Source of the DNA: Pseudomonadota bacterium
Lineage (GTDB): Bacteria > Pseudomonadota > Alphaproteobacteria > Caulobacterales > Caulobacteraceae
Length of the DNA: 27,039 bases
Direction: 5' to 3'
Assembly (NCBI GenBank): GCA_023434015.1
Contig: JAEYTM010000327.1
Coordinates: forward strand, 1-27,039
Each line of letters opens with the position of its first letter. Within the stretch, counting starts at the first letter, position 1. The translations under genes and the position numbers were made by a program. Positions 8,326 through 14,180 of the stretch are shown here, one piece after another. The notes below the pieces were generated by a model, which was given only the letters and a program-made list of their open reading frames with translations, searched no databases and had not been told where the DNA came from.

Positions 8326-8970
8326 ATGGACGGACGCTCTCAGAGACTGCGCGAGGCCCGCATCGCCAAGGGCCTCGAGACCGCCGCCGCGGCGGCGGAC
8401 GCCTTCGGCTGGAACCGCAACACCTACGCCTCCAACGAGAACGGCAACGCCCCCTTCTCCTACCGCCGCGCCAAGGACTACGCCGCGGCCTTCGGGATCA
8501 CCGCCGAATGGCTCTACGACGCGGCCGGCCCGATGCGGCCGGTCGCCGAGCCCGGCTTCGTGCCGGTCATCGGCCGCGTGGGCGCCAATCCGGACGGCGT
8601 CGTCCTCTTCGCCACGGGACAGGAAGCCGGCGACCTGGCCCCCATTCCCCCCGGCGGCACGGAGCAGGCGGTGGCGCTGCGGGTGGTCGGCCACTCGATG
8701 CGCGGCGTCGCCGATGACGGCGCACTGATCTATTTCGAGGACCAGCGCACCCCGCCGACGCCGGACATGCTGGGCCACGTGGTGGTGGTCGAGACCGACA
8801 CCGACGAGGTGCTGGTCAAGCGCCTGCTACGCGGCTCCCGTCGCGGCTGCTTCGACCTGGAAAGCGTCGCCGGCCCCACACGGCAGGACGCCCTGCTGCG
8901 CTGGGCGGCGCACATCACCGCCATCATCCCGCCCTATCAGGCTCGCCGGATCATCCGCGGGGCCACCTGA
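8326..8970 (+). CDS. XRE-HTH / S24 peptidase-type repressor (CI/LexA-like)
   Basis: A 214-residue repressor with an N-terminal helix-turn-helix (about 5-63: RLREARIAKGLETAAAAADA then GWNRNTYASNENG) and a C-terminal S24 domain. The catalytic Ser is Ser124 in VGHSMRG and the Lys is Lys165 in VLVKRLL, as in LexA/CI autoproteases. The linker reads VPVIGRVGANPDG, where LexA relatives have an Ala-Gly or Cys-Gly cleavage pair, so self-cleavage is uncertain. AGGA at 8317-8320 supports the ATG at 8326. It is divergent from three small overlapping genes across a symmetric operator and probably represses both directions. It looks like the control gene of a decayed or domesticated prophage. Confidence 0.9.
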   Translation: MDGRSQRLREARIAKGLETAAAAADAFGWNRNTYASNENGNAPFSYRRAKDYAAAFGITAEWLYDAAGPMRPVAEPGFVPVIGRVGANPDGVVLFATGQEAGDLAPIPPGGTEQAVALRVVGHSMRGVADDGALIYFEDQRTPPTPDMLGHVVVVETDTDEVLVKRLLRGSRRGCFDLESVAGPTRQDALLRWAAHITAIIPPYQARRIIRGAT

Positions 8971-9027
8971 CTGGAAGAATTCTACGATAGATTTTGGTTA
9001 GAGGCCGTATGTAAAATACAATGACTC

Positions 9028-9513
9028 ATGGAGTCCGACTTCGAACGTCTTCTGGCCCGGGCGCGCCGCGGCGAGCAGCTCAGGCGGCAGGCGCACAGGC
9101 AGGAAGCCGGCCGTGGGACGGGAGTGAGCTGGTCCGGCCTTGGACCGGGCGGCTACAGGCCCCGAAGCGAGGCCGCGCTGGTCGCCCAAACCGGCCAGTC
9201 CATGAGGCGGCTGGAAGCCTGGCGGGCCGGTCCCGACGGACAGCTGTTGTCCACGCTCGTCGAGGCGCAGCGAGCAGCCCAGGCCGCCTACGGCGCGGCA
9301 GAATCGGCCCGGGCGGCCCTGGCCCGAGCATCGGACGGCCCTCCACCGCTGGCGGAGTTGTCCTTGCGGGTCGCCGAGCTCGCGCGGGCCGCCAGACAGG
9401 CCGCCGCGCTCATCGACCAGATCGGCCGGAACGCCTTATCTGACAGGGCGTGTGCAACCAATATAGCTTCAGGCAGTCGCTCGACCGCCTCGCCCTCGAG
9501 TTCAGCCAGCTGA
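9028..9513 (+). CDS. Hypothetical alanine/arginine-rich coiled-coil-like protein
   Basis: A possible 161-residue protein, MESDFERLLARARRGEQLRRQ onward. Two long helical, heptad-like stretches (about 60-95 and 105-135, with LAELSLRVAELARAARQAAALIDQ-type spacing) suggest a coiled coil. The last 22 residues run into DNA that in another frame encodes the N-terminus of a broken SRAP gene, so the natural C-terminus may be lost. No Shine-Dalgarno precedes the ATG. An AT-rich patch with TAAAAT (9012-9017) lies 10 bases upstream. No family is recognised and reality is uncertain. Confidence 0.4.
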   Translation: MESDFERLLARARRGEQLRRQAHRQEAGRGTGVSWSGLGPGGYRPRSEAALVAQTGQSMRRLEAWRAGPDGQLLSTLVEAQRAAQAAYGAAESARAALARASDGPPPLAELSLRVAELARAARQAAALIDQIGRNALSDRACATNIASGSRSTASPSSSAS

Positions 9514-9755
9514 AACTGCCGCTCCACTGGCCCGGGCGCGCCCCTCTCGAGCCGCGTGACTCCATCCGACCGACTGACCCCGCCCCGGTGATCGTCGGCG
9601 CACCACACCGGGGGCGGACATCGCACCCTATCACAACCGGCAGATCGTCATCCCCGCCACGGGAGCAATGGGCCGGCTGGCTGGGCCCGCCCGAGGCGCA
9701 GCCGCCCATCGGGCCGCTGGCCGCAGGCAGCCTCGCCGTCGAGCGGATCCGCTAG
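9450..9755 (+). pseudogene. Remnant of an SRAP (YedK/HMCES-like) gene, deleted and frameshifted
   Basis: SRAP proteins shield abasic sites in single-stranded DNA by forming a thiazolidine with Cys2. Here the first 50 codons are clearly SRAP-like: MCNQYSFRQSLDRLALEF, then PRDSIRPTDPAPVI, with Cys2 kept. The central region (about 110 residues) is missing. From 9614 a different frame reads ADIAPYHNRQIVIPA, which resembles the family's catalytic-His segment. Near 9655-9662 the frame must shift again to continue as REQWAGWLGPP and end GPLAAGSLAVERIR at the TAG (9753-9755). About 100 codons remain of a usual 200-230. It is therefore a dead gene; the terminal parts show it was once complete. Confidence 0.75.
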
Positions 9756-9964
9756 GGAAGGTCTTCGCCGAGGATCGCCATCTCGAACATGAACGAGCCG
9801 TCGTCGTCCTCGTCCTGGAACACCACGCCGATGAACTCCTCGCCGACATAGACCTCGGCGGAATCCTTCTGCTTGGGCCTCGGCACGAGGTTGATGCGGG
9901 CGTTCGCGAAGGTCCCCCGCAGGTGGCCTTCGATCTTGCGGATCATCTTCTCGTCCACGCCCAA
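9752..9964 (-). CDS. DUF3126 family protein
   Basis: A 70-residue protein matching the alphaproteobacterial DUF3126 pattern: an N-terminal helix IRKIEGHLRGTF, the strand INLVPRP, then KQKDSAEVYVGEEFIGVVFQDEDDDGSFMFEMAILGEDL, which covers almost the whole family consensus. Length is as expected. The family is conserved in alphaproteobacteria but has no known function. Its stop overlaps that of the convergent SRAP remnant by 3 bases. It lies downstream of cysE in the same direction with a 55-base gap on the coding strand, so it may be read from the cysE promoter. Confidence 0.9.
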   Translation of the reverse strand: MGVDEKMIRKIEGHLRGTFANARINLVPRPKQKDSAEVYVGEEFIGVVFQDEDDDGSFMFEMAILGEDLP

Positions 9965-10019
9965 CTCCTCGGATTTCGTGCGGGGGCGAACCTAGCCGGT
10001 CACGACGCGGACGAAAACC

Positions 10020-10850
10020 TTAGATGACGTAGTCGTACACAGCCTCTGCGAGGGTGTGGTCCATGCTCTTGGCCGGCTCTTCGCAGGTCGGGCAGTTCAC
10101 CAGTCGCGCCGGCACTCCGGCGGCGGTGCAATGGGCGGGCACGGGCTTCAGCACCACGGACCCGGAGGCGATCTTGGCGTAGTCGCCGATGACGATGTTC
10201 CCCAGCACCTTGGCTCCGGCGCCAAGCAGGACGCCCTTGCCGATCTTCGGGTGCCGGTCGCCGCGATCCGCGCCGGTGCCGCCGAGCGTCACGCCCTGCA
10301 GCATCGACACGTCGTCGCCGATCACCGCAGTCTCCCCGATGACGATGCCGGTTCCGTGGTCGAGGAACACGCCGCGGCCGACCTGGGTGGCCGGATGAAT
10401 GTCCACCTGGAACAGCTCGCTCATCCGGCTCTGCAGGTAGAAGGCCAGGGTCTCCCGGTTCTGGCCCCACAACCAGTGCGCCAAGCGGTGCGTCTGGAGA
10501 GCGAGGAAGCCCTTGAAGAACAGGAACGGCTGCACATAGCCCTTGCAGGCGGGGTCGCGCTCGAACACCGCCTTCAGGTCCGCCTCGGCGATGTCGACCA
10601 GGCTCGGATCGTTGTCGTAGGCCTCCCAGGCGATGTCGCGCAGGCTCATCGCCCGCAGCTCCTGGTCGCCCAGCTTGCGGGCCAGCTGATAGGACAGCGC
10701 GGCACCGAGAGTCTTGTGGTTGAGGATCACCGCGGCCAGCAGGCTGGCCAGGGCGGATTCGCTCTTCGAAGCGGCGTAGGCCTCGTTGCGCAACGCCGCC
10801 CAGACGGGGGGCGCCGCGGCCGGATCGATCACTTCCAGGCGCTGGCTCAT
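10020..10850 (-). CDS. cysE: Serine O-acetyltransferase (CysE)
   Basis: A 276-residue enzyme that transfers acetyl from acetyl-CoA to L-serine, giving O-acetylserine for cysteine synthesis. An N-terminal helical domain (about 12-145) is followed by a left-handed beta-helix of hexapeptide repeats. Catalytic segments are DIHPATQVG (150-158), the active-site His165 in FLDHGTG and His200 in GDRHPKIG. The 35-residue spacing equals that of the classical pair. The C-terminus ends in VYDYVI, and a terminal Ile is the residue that usually docks into O-acetylserine sulfhydrylase, so the cysteine synthase complex is probably formed. It is in the same direction as the Nudix gene (27-base gap) and may share its transcript. 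Confidence 0.97.
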   Translation of the reverse strand: MSQRLEVIDPAAAPPVWAALRNEAYAASKSESALASLLAAVILNHKTLGAALSYQLARKLGDQELRAMSLRDIAWEAYDNDPSLVDIAEADLKAVFERDPACKGYVQPFLFFKGFLALQTHRLAHWLWGQNRETLAFYLQSRMSELFQVDIHPATQVGRGVFLDHGTGIVIGETAVIGDDVSMLQGVTLGGTGADRGDRHPKIGKGVLLGAGAKVLGNIVIGDYAKIASGSVVLKPVPAHCTAAGVPARLVNCPTCEEPAKSMDHTLAEAVYDYVI

Positions 10851-10877
10851 CGCTTTCTCTCGCCTCGTCTTCTCGGC

Positions 10878-11489
10878 TTAGCCTAGCATGGCGCGCGCCA
10901 ACGCGCCCGGCAAAGTCCCTTCCCGGGCCATATGGTAGGCGCGCAGCAACATCGCCACGGTCAGGACGTCCTGCAAATATCCTGCCATCGCCGCGTCAAG
11001 CGCCTCCCGGAATGGGACCCTGGCGAGCGCGATGTCCTCGGTCGCGTCCGGCTTCACCGGCGGCCCTTGCGTCAGCCCCAGCGCCAGATAGCCGATCGCC
11101 CTTTCGTCGGTGACCGAATTGGACAGTTGGAGCCGCAGCACCTCGCGCCATTCCGCCGCCGCCAGTCCGGTCTCCTCGGCCAGTTCGCGCCGGGCGCCCT
11201 CCAGCGGATCCTCGCCGAGCGGGCCGCCGCCCTCGGGGATCTCCCAGCTGTAGTCGGCGAATGGCAGGCGGTTCTGCCCGACGAGGGTGACCGAGCCGTC
11301 GTCATGCAGCGGCAGGACGGCCAGGGCGACGTTCCTGAATCCGACCAGGCCGTACTCCGTGCGCCGGCCGGTCGGCGCCACCGCCTCCAGCCGGGTGACG
11401 CGGATCCACGGGTTCTCGAAGACGGTCTCGCCTGAGCCGCGCACCCACGGGGTCCCGTGCGCGGTCAGCCACGCTGGTTTTTGCGACAT
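10878..11489 (-). CDS. Nudix hydrolase, ADP-ribose pyrophosphatase-like
   Basis: A 203-residue protein with a complete Nudix box at residues 87-109: Gly87, Glu93, then RELAEETGL (101-109), which binds the metal and cleaves nucleoside diphosphates linked to another moiety. The preceding strands (VALAVLPLHDDGSVTLVGQNR and YSWEIPEGG) are those of the ADP-ribose/NADH-type subgroup. The exact substrate cannot be read from sequence. It probably hydrolyses ADP-ribose or a similar nucleotide. It is divergent from a nitroreductase across an inverted repeat and lies upstream of cysE. Confidence 0.93.
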   Translation of the reverse strand: MSQKPAWLTAHGTPWVRGSGETVFENPWIRVTRLEAVAPTGRRTEYGLVGFRNVALAVLPLHDDGSVTLVGQNRLPFADYSWEIPEGGGPLGEDPLEGARRELAEETGLAAAEWREVLRLQLSNSVTDERAIGYLALGLTQGPPVKPDATEDIALARVPFREALDAAMAGYLQDVLTVAMLLRAYHMAREGTLPGALARAMLG

Positions 11490-11529
11490 ATTCTCAACTG
11501 GCCTTTGCTTTCGGAAGCCGGCGTCACCA

Positions 11530-11557
11530 TAAAGGAACCAATCTCCCCGTTCCTTTA
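11530..11557. promoter_or_regulatory. Perfect inverted repeat, candidate operator between Nudix and nitroreductase genes
   Basis: TAAAGGAAC (11530-11538) and its exact reverse complement GTTCCTTTA (11549-11557) are separated by 10 bases. The arms are centred 19 bases apart, about two helical turns, which suits a dimeric repressor of TetR, MarR or HxlR type. It sits 12 bases before the nitroreductase GTG and 40 bases before the Nudix ATG, so it could control both. There is no T-tract and it lies between divergent starts, so it is not a terminator. Confidence 0.5.
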
Positions 11558-11569
11558 AATGAGGCGCTA

Positions 11570-12181
11570 GTGACCGTCGCCCTGCCCGCCACGCCGCAAT
11601 TCGGCGCTCCTCTGGACCTTGGCCAGTGGCCGGAAGCGGTCCGGTTCCTGGCGCTGCGCCGCTCGACGTCGGCGGTGACCCTGGCCGCGCCGGGGCCGCG
11701 CGAGGACCAACTCGCCGCCCTGCTGCGCTTGGCCGCGCGGGCGCCCGACCATGGCAAGCTGGCGCCCTGGCGCTTCATTATCCTCGAAGGCGCAGACAAG
11801 ACGGCTTTCGCCCGCCGCCTCGAGGCCGTGGCGCTCGGCCGCGCCGACGCGGTCGCCGCCGCCAAACTGGCCAAGCTGAAGCTCCCGCCCCTGGTGGTGG
11901 CGGTGGTCTCTGCGCCGCGCGAGGCGGCGATTCCCGAATGGGAACAGGTGCTCTCGGCCGGGGCCGTCTGCACCAACCTGCTGTATGGCGCCCTGGCCAT
12001 GGGCTTTGGCGCGAACTGGATCACCGACTGGTACAGCTACGATCCGGAGGCGACGGCGATCCTCGGCCTCACCGGGCGGGAGCGCGTCGCGGGCTTTGTG
12101 ATGATCGGGACGCCGGGGGAAGCCCCGCTCGAGCGGGAGCGGCCGGACCTCGCGCCGCTGGTCAGCCGCTGGTCAGCCTGA
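11570..12181 (+). CDS. Nitroreductase family protein (YdjA-like)
   Basis: A 203-residue flavoprotein of the nitroreductase superfamily. The FMN-binding start is seen in FLALRRSTSAV, followed by LLRLAARAPDHGKLAPWRFIIL (the PxHGxxxPWRF signature of the YdjA group), QVLSAGAVCTNLLYGALAMGFGANWITDW, and FVMIGTPGE near the end. The enzyme uses NAD(P)H to reduce nitro groups, quinones or similar electrophiles. It starts with GTG at 11570, preceded by GAGG at 11561-11564; an ATG at 11559 stops after three codons. It is divergent from the Nudix gene and shares its control region, which holds a perfect inverted repeat. Confidence 0.93.
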   Translation: MTVALPATPQFGAPLDLGQWPEAVRFLALRRSTSAVTLAAPGPREDQLAALLRLAARAPDHGKLAPWRFIILEGADKTAFARRLEAVALGRADAVAAAKLAKLKLPPLVVAVVSAPREAAIPEWEQVLSAGAVCTNLLYGALAMGFGANWITDWYSYDPEATAILGLTGRERVAGFVMIGTPGEAPLERERPDLAPLVSRWSA

Positions 12182-12201
12182 AGGGCCCCGGAAAACACAA
12201 C

Positions 12202-12231
12202 GGCCGGACGGCGCAAACGCACCGCCCGGCC
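12202..12231 (+). terminator. GC-rich hairpin after the nitroreductase gene
   Basis: GGCCGG (12202-12207) pairs with CCGGCC (12226-12231), with further partial pairing inside (CGGCG against CACCG) around an AAAC loop. It lies 20 bases past the stop. No T-run follows, so termination is probable only by position. A second small stem, ACGCCC/GGGCGT, lies at 12241-12263. Confidence 0.4.
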
Positions 12232-12490
12232 TGAGGTGACACGCCCGAGGAGAGAATGGGCGTCATTAGATATAGGCCGCATTGACCTTTTTGGAAAGCC
12301 CGATGGCTAAGCCGCGCGGCCGCGGCCGTCGCCATTTCCCGAGACGAGACCCGTCGGCGGACAGTTGTCGCCGCCACCCAACCCTATCCGTTAATCAAGA
12401 CCGGGTCTTGAGGTGCGGTCATCGGGCGCGGGGCGCAGTATTCGAAAGCACTCAACCAGACAAACGCACCTCGCGCCGCCAGCGAAACAG
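12232..12490. other. Intergenic region between convergent nitroreductase and queF genes
   Basis: With the hairpin before it, this makes a 309-base gap between two gene ends. I see no convincing gene: the only plus-strand frame (12282-12509) is arginine-rich, unlike a real protein, and runs into queF. It contains a small stem-loop at 12241-12263 and a perfect 17-base palindrome at 12395-12411. An unrecognised small RNA is possible. Confidence 0.4.
12395..12411. repeat. Perfect 17-base palindrome
   Basis: TCAAGACC, one central G, then GGTCTTGA: both 8-base arms match exactly. It is too tight to make a normal RNA hairpin without opening the centre and has no T-tract, so it looks more like a protein-binding site than a terminator. 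Yet it lies between two gene ends rather than upstream of a start. Confidence 0.4.
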
Positions 12491-12946
12491 TCAGCCCCTG
12501 CCGCGATAGGAAGGCACGCCCTGATCGGGCAACCATAGGCCTGCAGGCGCCGCGCCGCTCTGCCAGAACACGTCTATGGGAATCCCGCCGCGCGGATACC
12601 AGTACCCTCCGATCCTCAGCCAGGCCGGTTCGATCTCGGCCACCAGCCGACGGCCGATGGAGACGGTGCAGTCCTCATGGAACGCCCCATGATTCCGGAA
12701 TGAGGCGAGGTAGAGCTTCAGCGACTTGGATTCGACCAGCCAGTCGCCCGGCGCGTAGTCGATGACCAGGTGGGCGAAGTCCGGCTGGGCGGTGATGGGG
12801 CACAGCGAGGTGAACTCGGGCACGGCGAAGCGGGTCAGATAGACGGTATCCCTGTGCGGGTTCGGCACCCGCTCGATCACAGCTTCCTCGGGGCTCGCGA
12901 AACCGCGGGTCTCTCGGCCGAGTTGGGTCAGCTTCATCTCTTCCAT
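12491..12946 (-). CDS. queF: NADPH-dependent 7-cyano-7-deazaguanine (preQ0) reductase QueF
   Basis: A 151-residue enzyme of the short (unimodular) QueF type. It reduces the nitrile preQ0 to preQ1 for queuosine in tRNA. The thioimide-forming Cys49 lies in TSLCPITAQPDFAH with catalytic Asp56. The QueF motif ESKSLKLYL lies at 72-80, and FRNHGAFHEDC at 83-93 supplies further substrate-binding residues. Everything needed is present. Of the possible starts, the ATG at 12946 (MEEMKL) is chosen; a second ATG at 12937 is only three codons in. No other queuosine gene is nearby. I see no preQ1 riboswitch upstream. Confidence 0.96.
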   Translation of the reverse strand: MEEMKLTQLGRETRGFASPEEAVIERVPNPHRDTVYLTRFAVPEFTSLCPITAQPDFAHLVIDYAPGDWLVESKSLKLYLASFRNHGAFHEDCTVSIGRRLVAEIEPAWLRIGGYWYPRGGIPIDVFWQSGAAPAGLWLPDQGVPSYRGRG

Positions 12947-13263
12947 GGCCGCGGCTTTAACCCTTGGCGCCCCTGCGAACAACTCGGGACCCCGCGCCGT
13001 TTTCCTGCACGGCGGCGAATCCTCGGGCGGCCGGACGCCGGATTCCGGCCCGCCAAGCCGGTCGTGGACGGCCGAACGGCGGTTCGCCGCCGCCCAGACT
13101 GCACAATTTGCTGGCGCCCCGGGCCAGCCGCGCCCAAATTTCATTCAGCGGGGGAGAACCAAGCTTCACCGCGCCACCCCCTTCGCCGCGATGCCTCCGA
13201 GGCTGCCTAAGGATGGCTCGCACGGCAGGCTGCGGCAGGCCGGGGATCAAGGGGATAGATAAA
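12947..13263. other. Intergenic region between divergent queF and porin genes
   Basis: These 317 bases have no supported gene; the frames crossing it are arginine- and proline-rich shadows. It must hold both divergent promoters, but no confident -35/-10 pair is visible. Two small GC hairpins occur: GCCGG-ATT-CCGGC (13037-13049) and CGGCG-GTT-CGCCG (13077-13089). The porin mRNA leader could include them. Confidence 0.5.
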
Positions 13264-13962
13264 ATGAAAACTCTCAAGACTTCGCTTCTGGCCGTCACGG
13301 CCGCGCTGGCTCTCGGCAGCGCAGCCCACGCCCAGGACGCCGCGCCCTTCGCGCTCAGCTTCAACGTCGGGGCCGCTTCCGATTACGTCTATCGGGGCAT
13401 CAGCCAGACCGACGAGGATCCGCAGATCTATGGCGGCGTCGACGCCTCCATCGGCAGCATGGGCTACGTCGGCGTCTGGGCGTCCAACGTGGACTTCGGC
13501 AACGGCACCAGCGCCGAAGTCGACGTCTATGCCGGCATCAAGCCGACCCTGGGTCCCGTCTCGCTCGACCTGGGCGTGATCTACTACGGGTACGTGGATT
13601 CGCCGCCCGGGCCGGATCAGCCGTTCGTCGAGTTCAAGGCCGCGGGCTCCGTCCCCGCCGGCCCCGCCACCATCGGCGCGGCGGTCTATTATTCCGACGA
13701 GTTCTTCGGCGAGACCGGCAAGGCGCTCTACACCGAGATCAACGCCGCCGTGGCCATTCCCGACAGCAAGATTTCGGTGAGCGGCGCGCTCGGCCACCAG
13801 AAGGTCGAGGGTCCCTTGGACTACACCACCTGGAACCTCGGCGCGGGCTACGCCCTCACGGACAACCTCGGCGTCGACGTCCGTTACTGGGACACCAGCG
13901 AGCACGGCTTCGGCAAGCTGTACGACAGCCGCTTCGTGGTGGGCATCAAGGCCAGCTTCTAA
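13264..13962 (+). CDS. TorF-family putative porin (TIGR02001/Gcw_chp-like)
   Basis: A 232-residue outer-membrane protein. A Sec signal peptide is clear: MKTLKTSLLAVTAALALGSAAHAQ, cleaved after AHA (about residue 22). The mature protein starts with the family signature LSFNVGAASDYVYRGISQTDEDPQIYGG. Alternating strands with aromatic girdles follow, and a final strand DSRFVVGIKASF ends in Phe, the beta-barrel insertion signal. Family members are presumed porins of unknown substrate. It is a single-gene unit with a strong intrinsic terminator behind it. The ATG at 13264 keeps the signal peptide at the N-terminus. Confidence 0.93.
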   Translation: MKTLKTSLLAVTAALALGSAAHAQDAAPFALSFNVGAASDYVYRGISQTDEDPQIYGGVDASIGSMGYVGVWASNVDFGNGTSAEVDVYAGIKPTLGPVSLDLGVIYYGYVDSPPGPDQPFVEFKAAGSVPAGPATIGAAVYYSDEFFGETGKALYTEINAAVAIPDSKISVSGALGHQKVEGPLDYTTWNLGAGYALTDNLGVDVRYWDTSEHGFGKLYDSRFVVGIKASF

Positions 13963-13990
13963 CTGAGCCTTTTCACGGCCTTAGTGGGGA

Positions 13991-14018
13991 GCCGCCGCAC
14001 GACGTGCGGCGGCTTTTC
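13991..14018 (+). terminator. Intrinsic terminator of the porin gene
   Basis: A perfect 10-bp GC-rich stem, GCCGCCGCAC (13991-14000) with GTGCGGCGGC (14004-14013), loop GAC, is followed directly by TTTT. It lies 29 bases after the stop codon and is the best rho-independent terminator in the window. Confidence 0.9.
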
Positions 14019-14180
14019 CATTTGCGCCGGGCGCCGCGTCTTCATAAGGTCACCCCGCTCCGGCTGAGCGCAGACCTGCGCACCGGGCGAACCCGAAGCG
14101 GAGCGAACGCCGTCGAGCTGGTTGGCTGGTCCCACTCCTAACTGTCTATTGCGGAATTCAGAGTGAGCGGAGTGCGACCC

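Noticed and set aside
9021..9443. 140-codon frame starting seven bases before the 161-aa candidate
   Set aside because: Gly/Arg/Pro-rich shadow composition; the 9028 frame has helical, protein-like periodicity.
12282..12509. 75-codon plus-strand frame between nitroreductase and queF
   Set aside because: Very Arg-rich, no ribosome-binding site, and runs into the convergent queF gene.
12947..13060. preQ1 riboswitch before queF
   Set aside because: No preQ1-type pseudoknot pattern (small hairpin followed by an A-rich tail) is visible in the leader.
13099..13112. Sigma-54-like sequence CTGCACAATTTGCT upstream of the porin
   Set aside because: The spacing between the GC and TTGC elements is two bases short and the -24 GG is missing.
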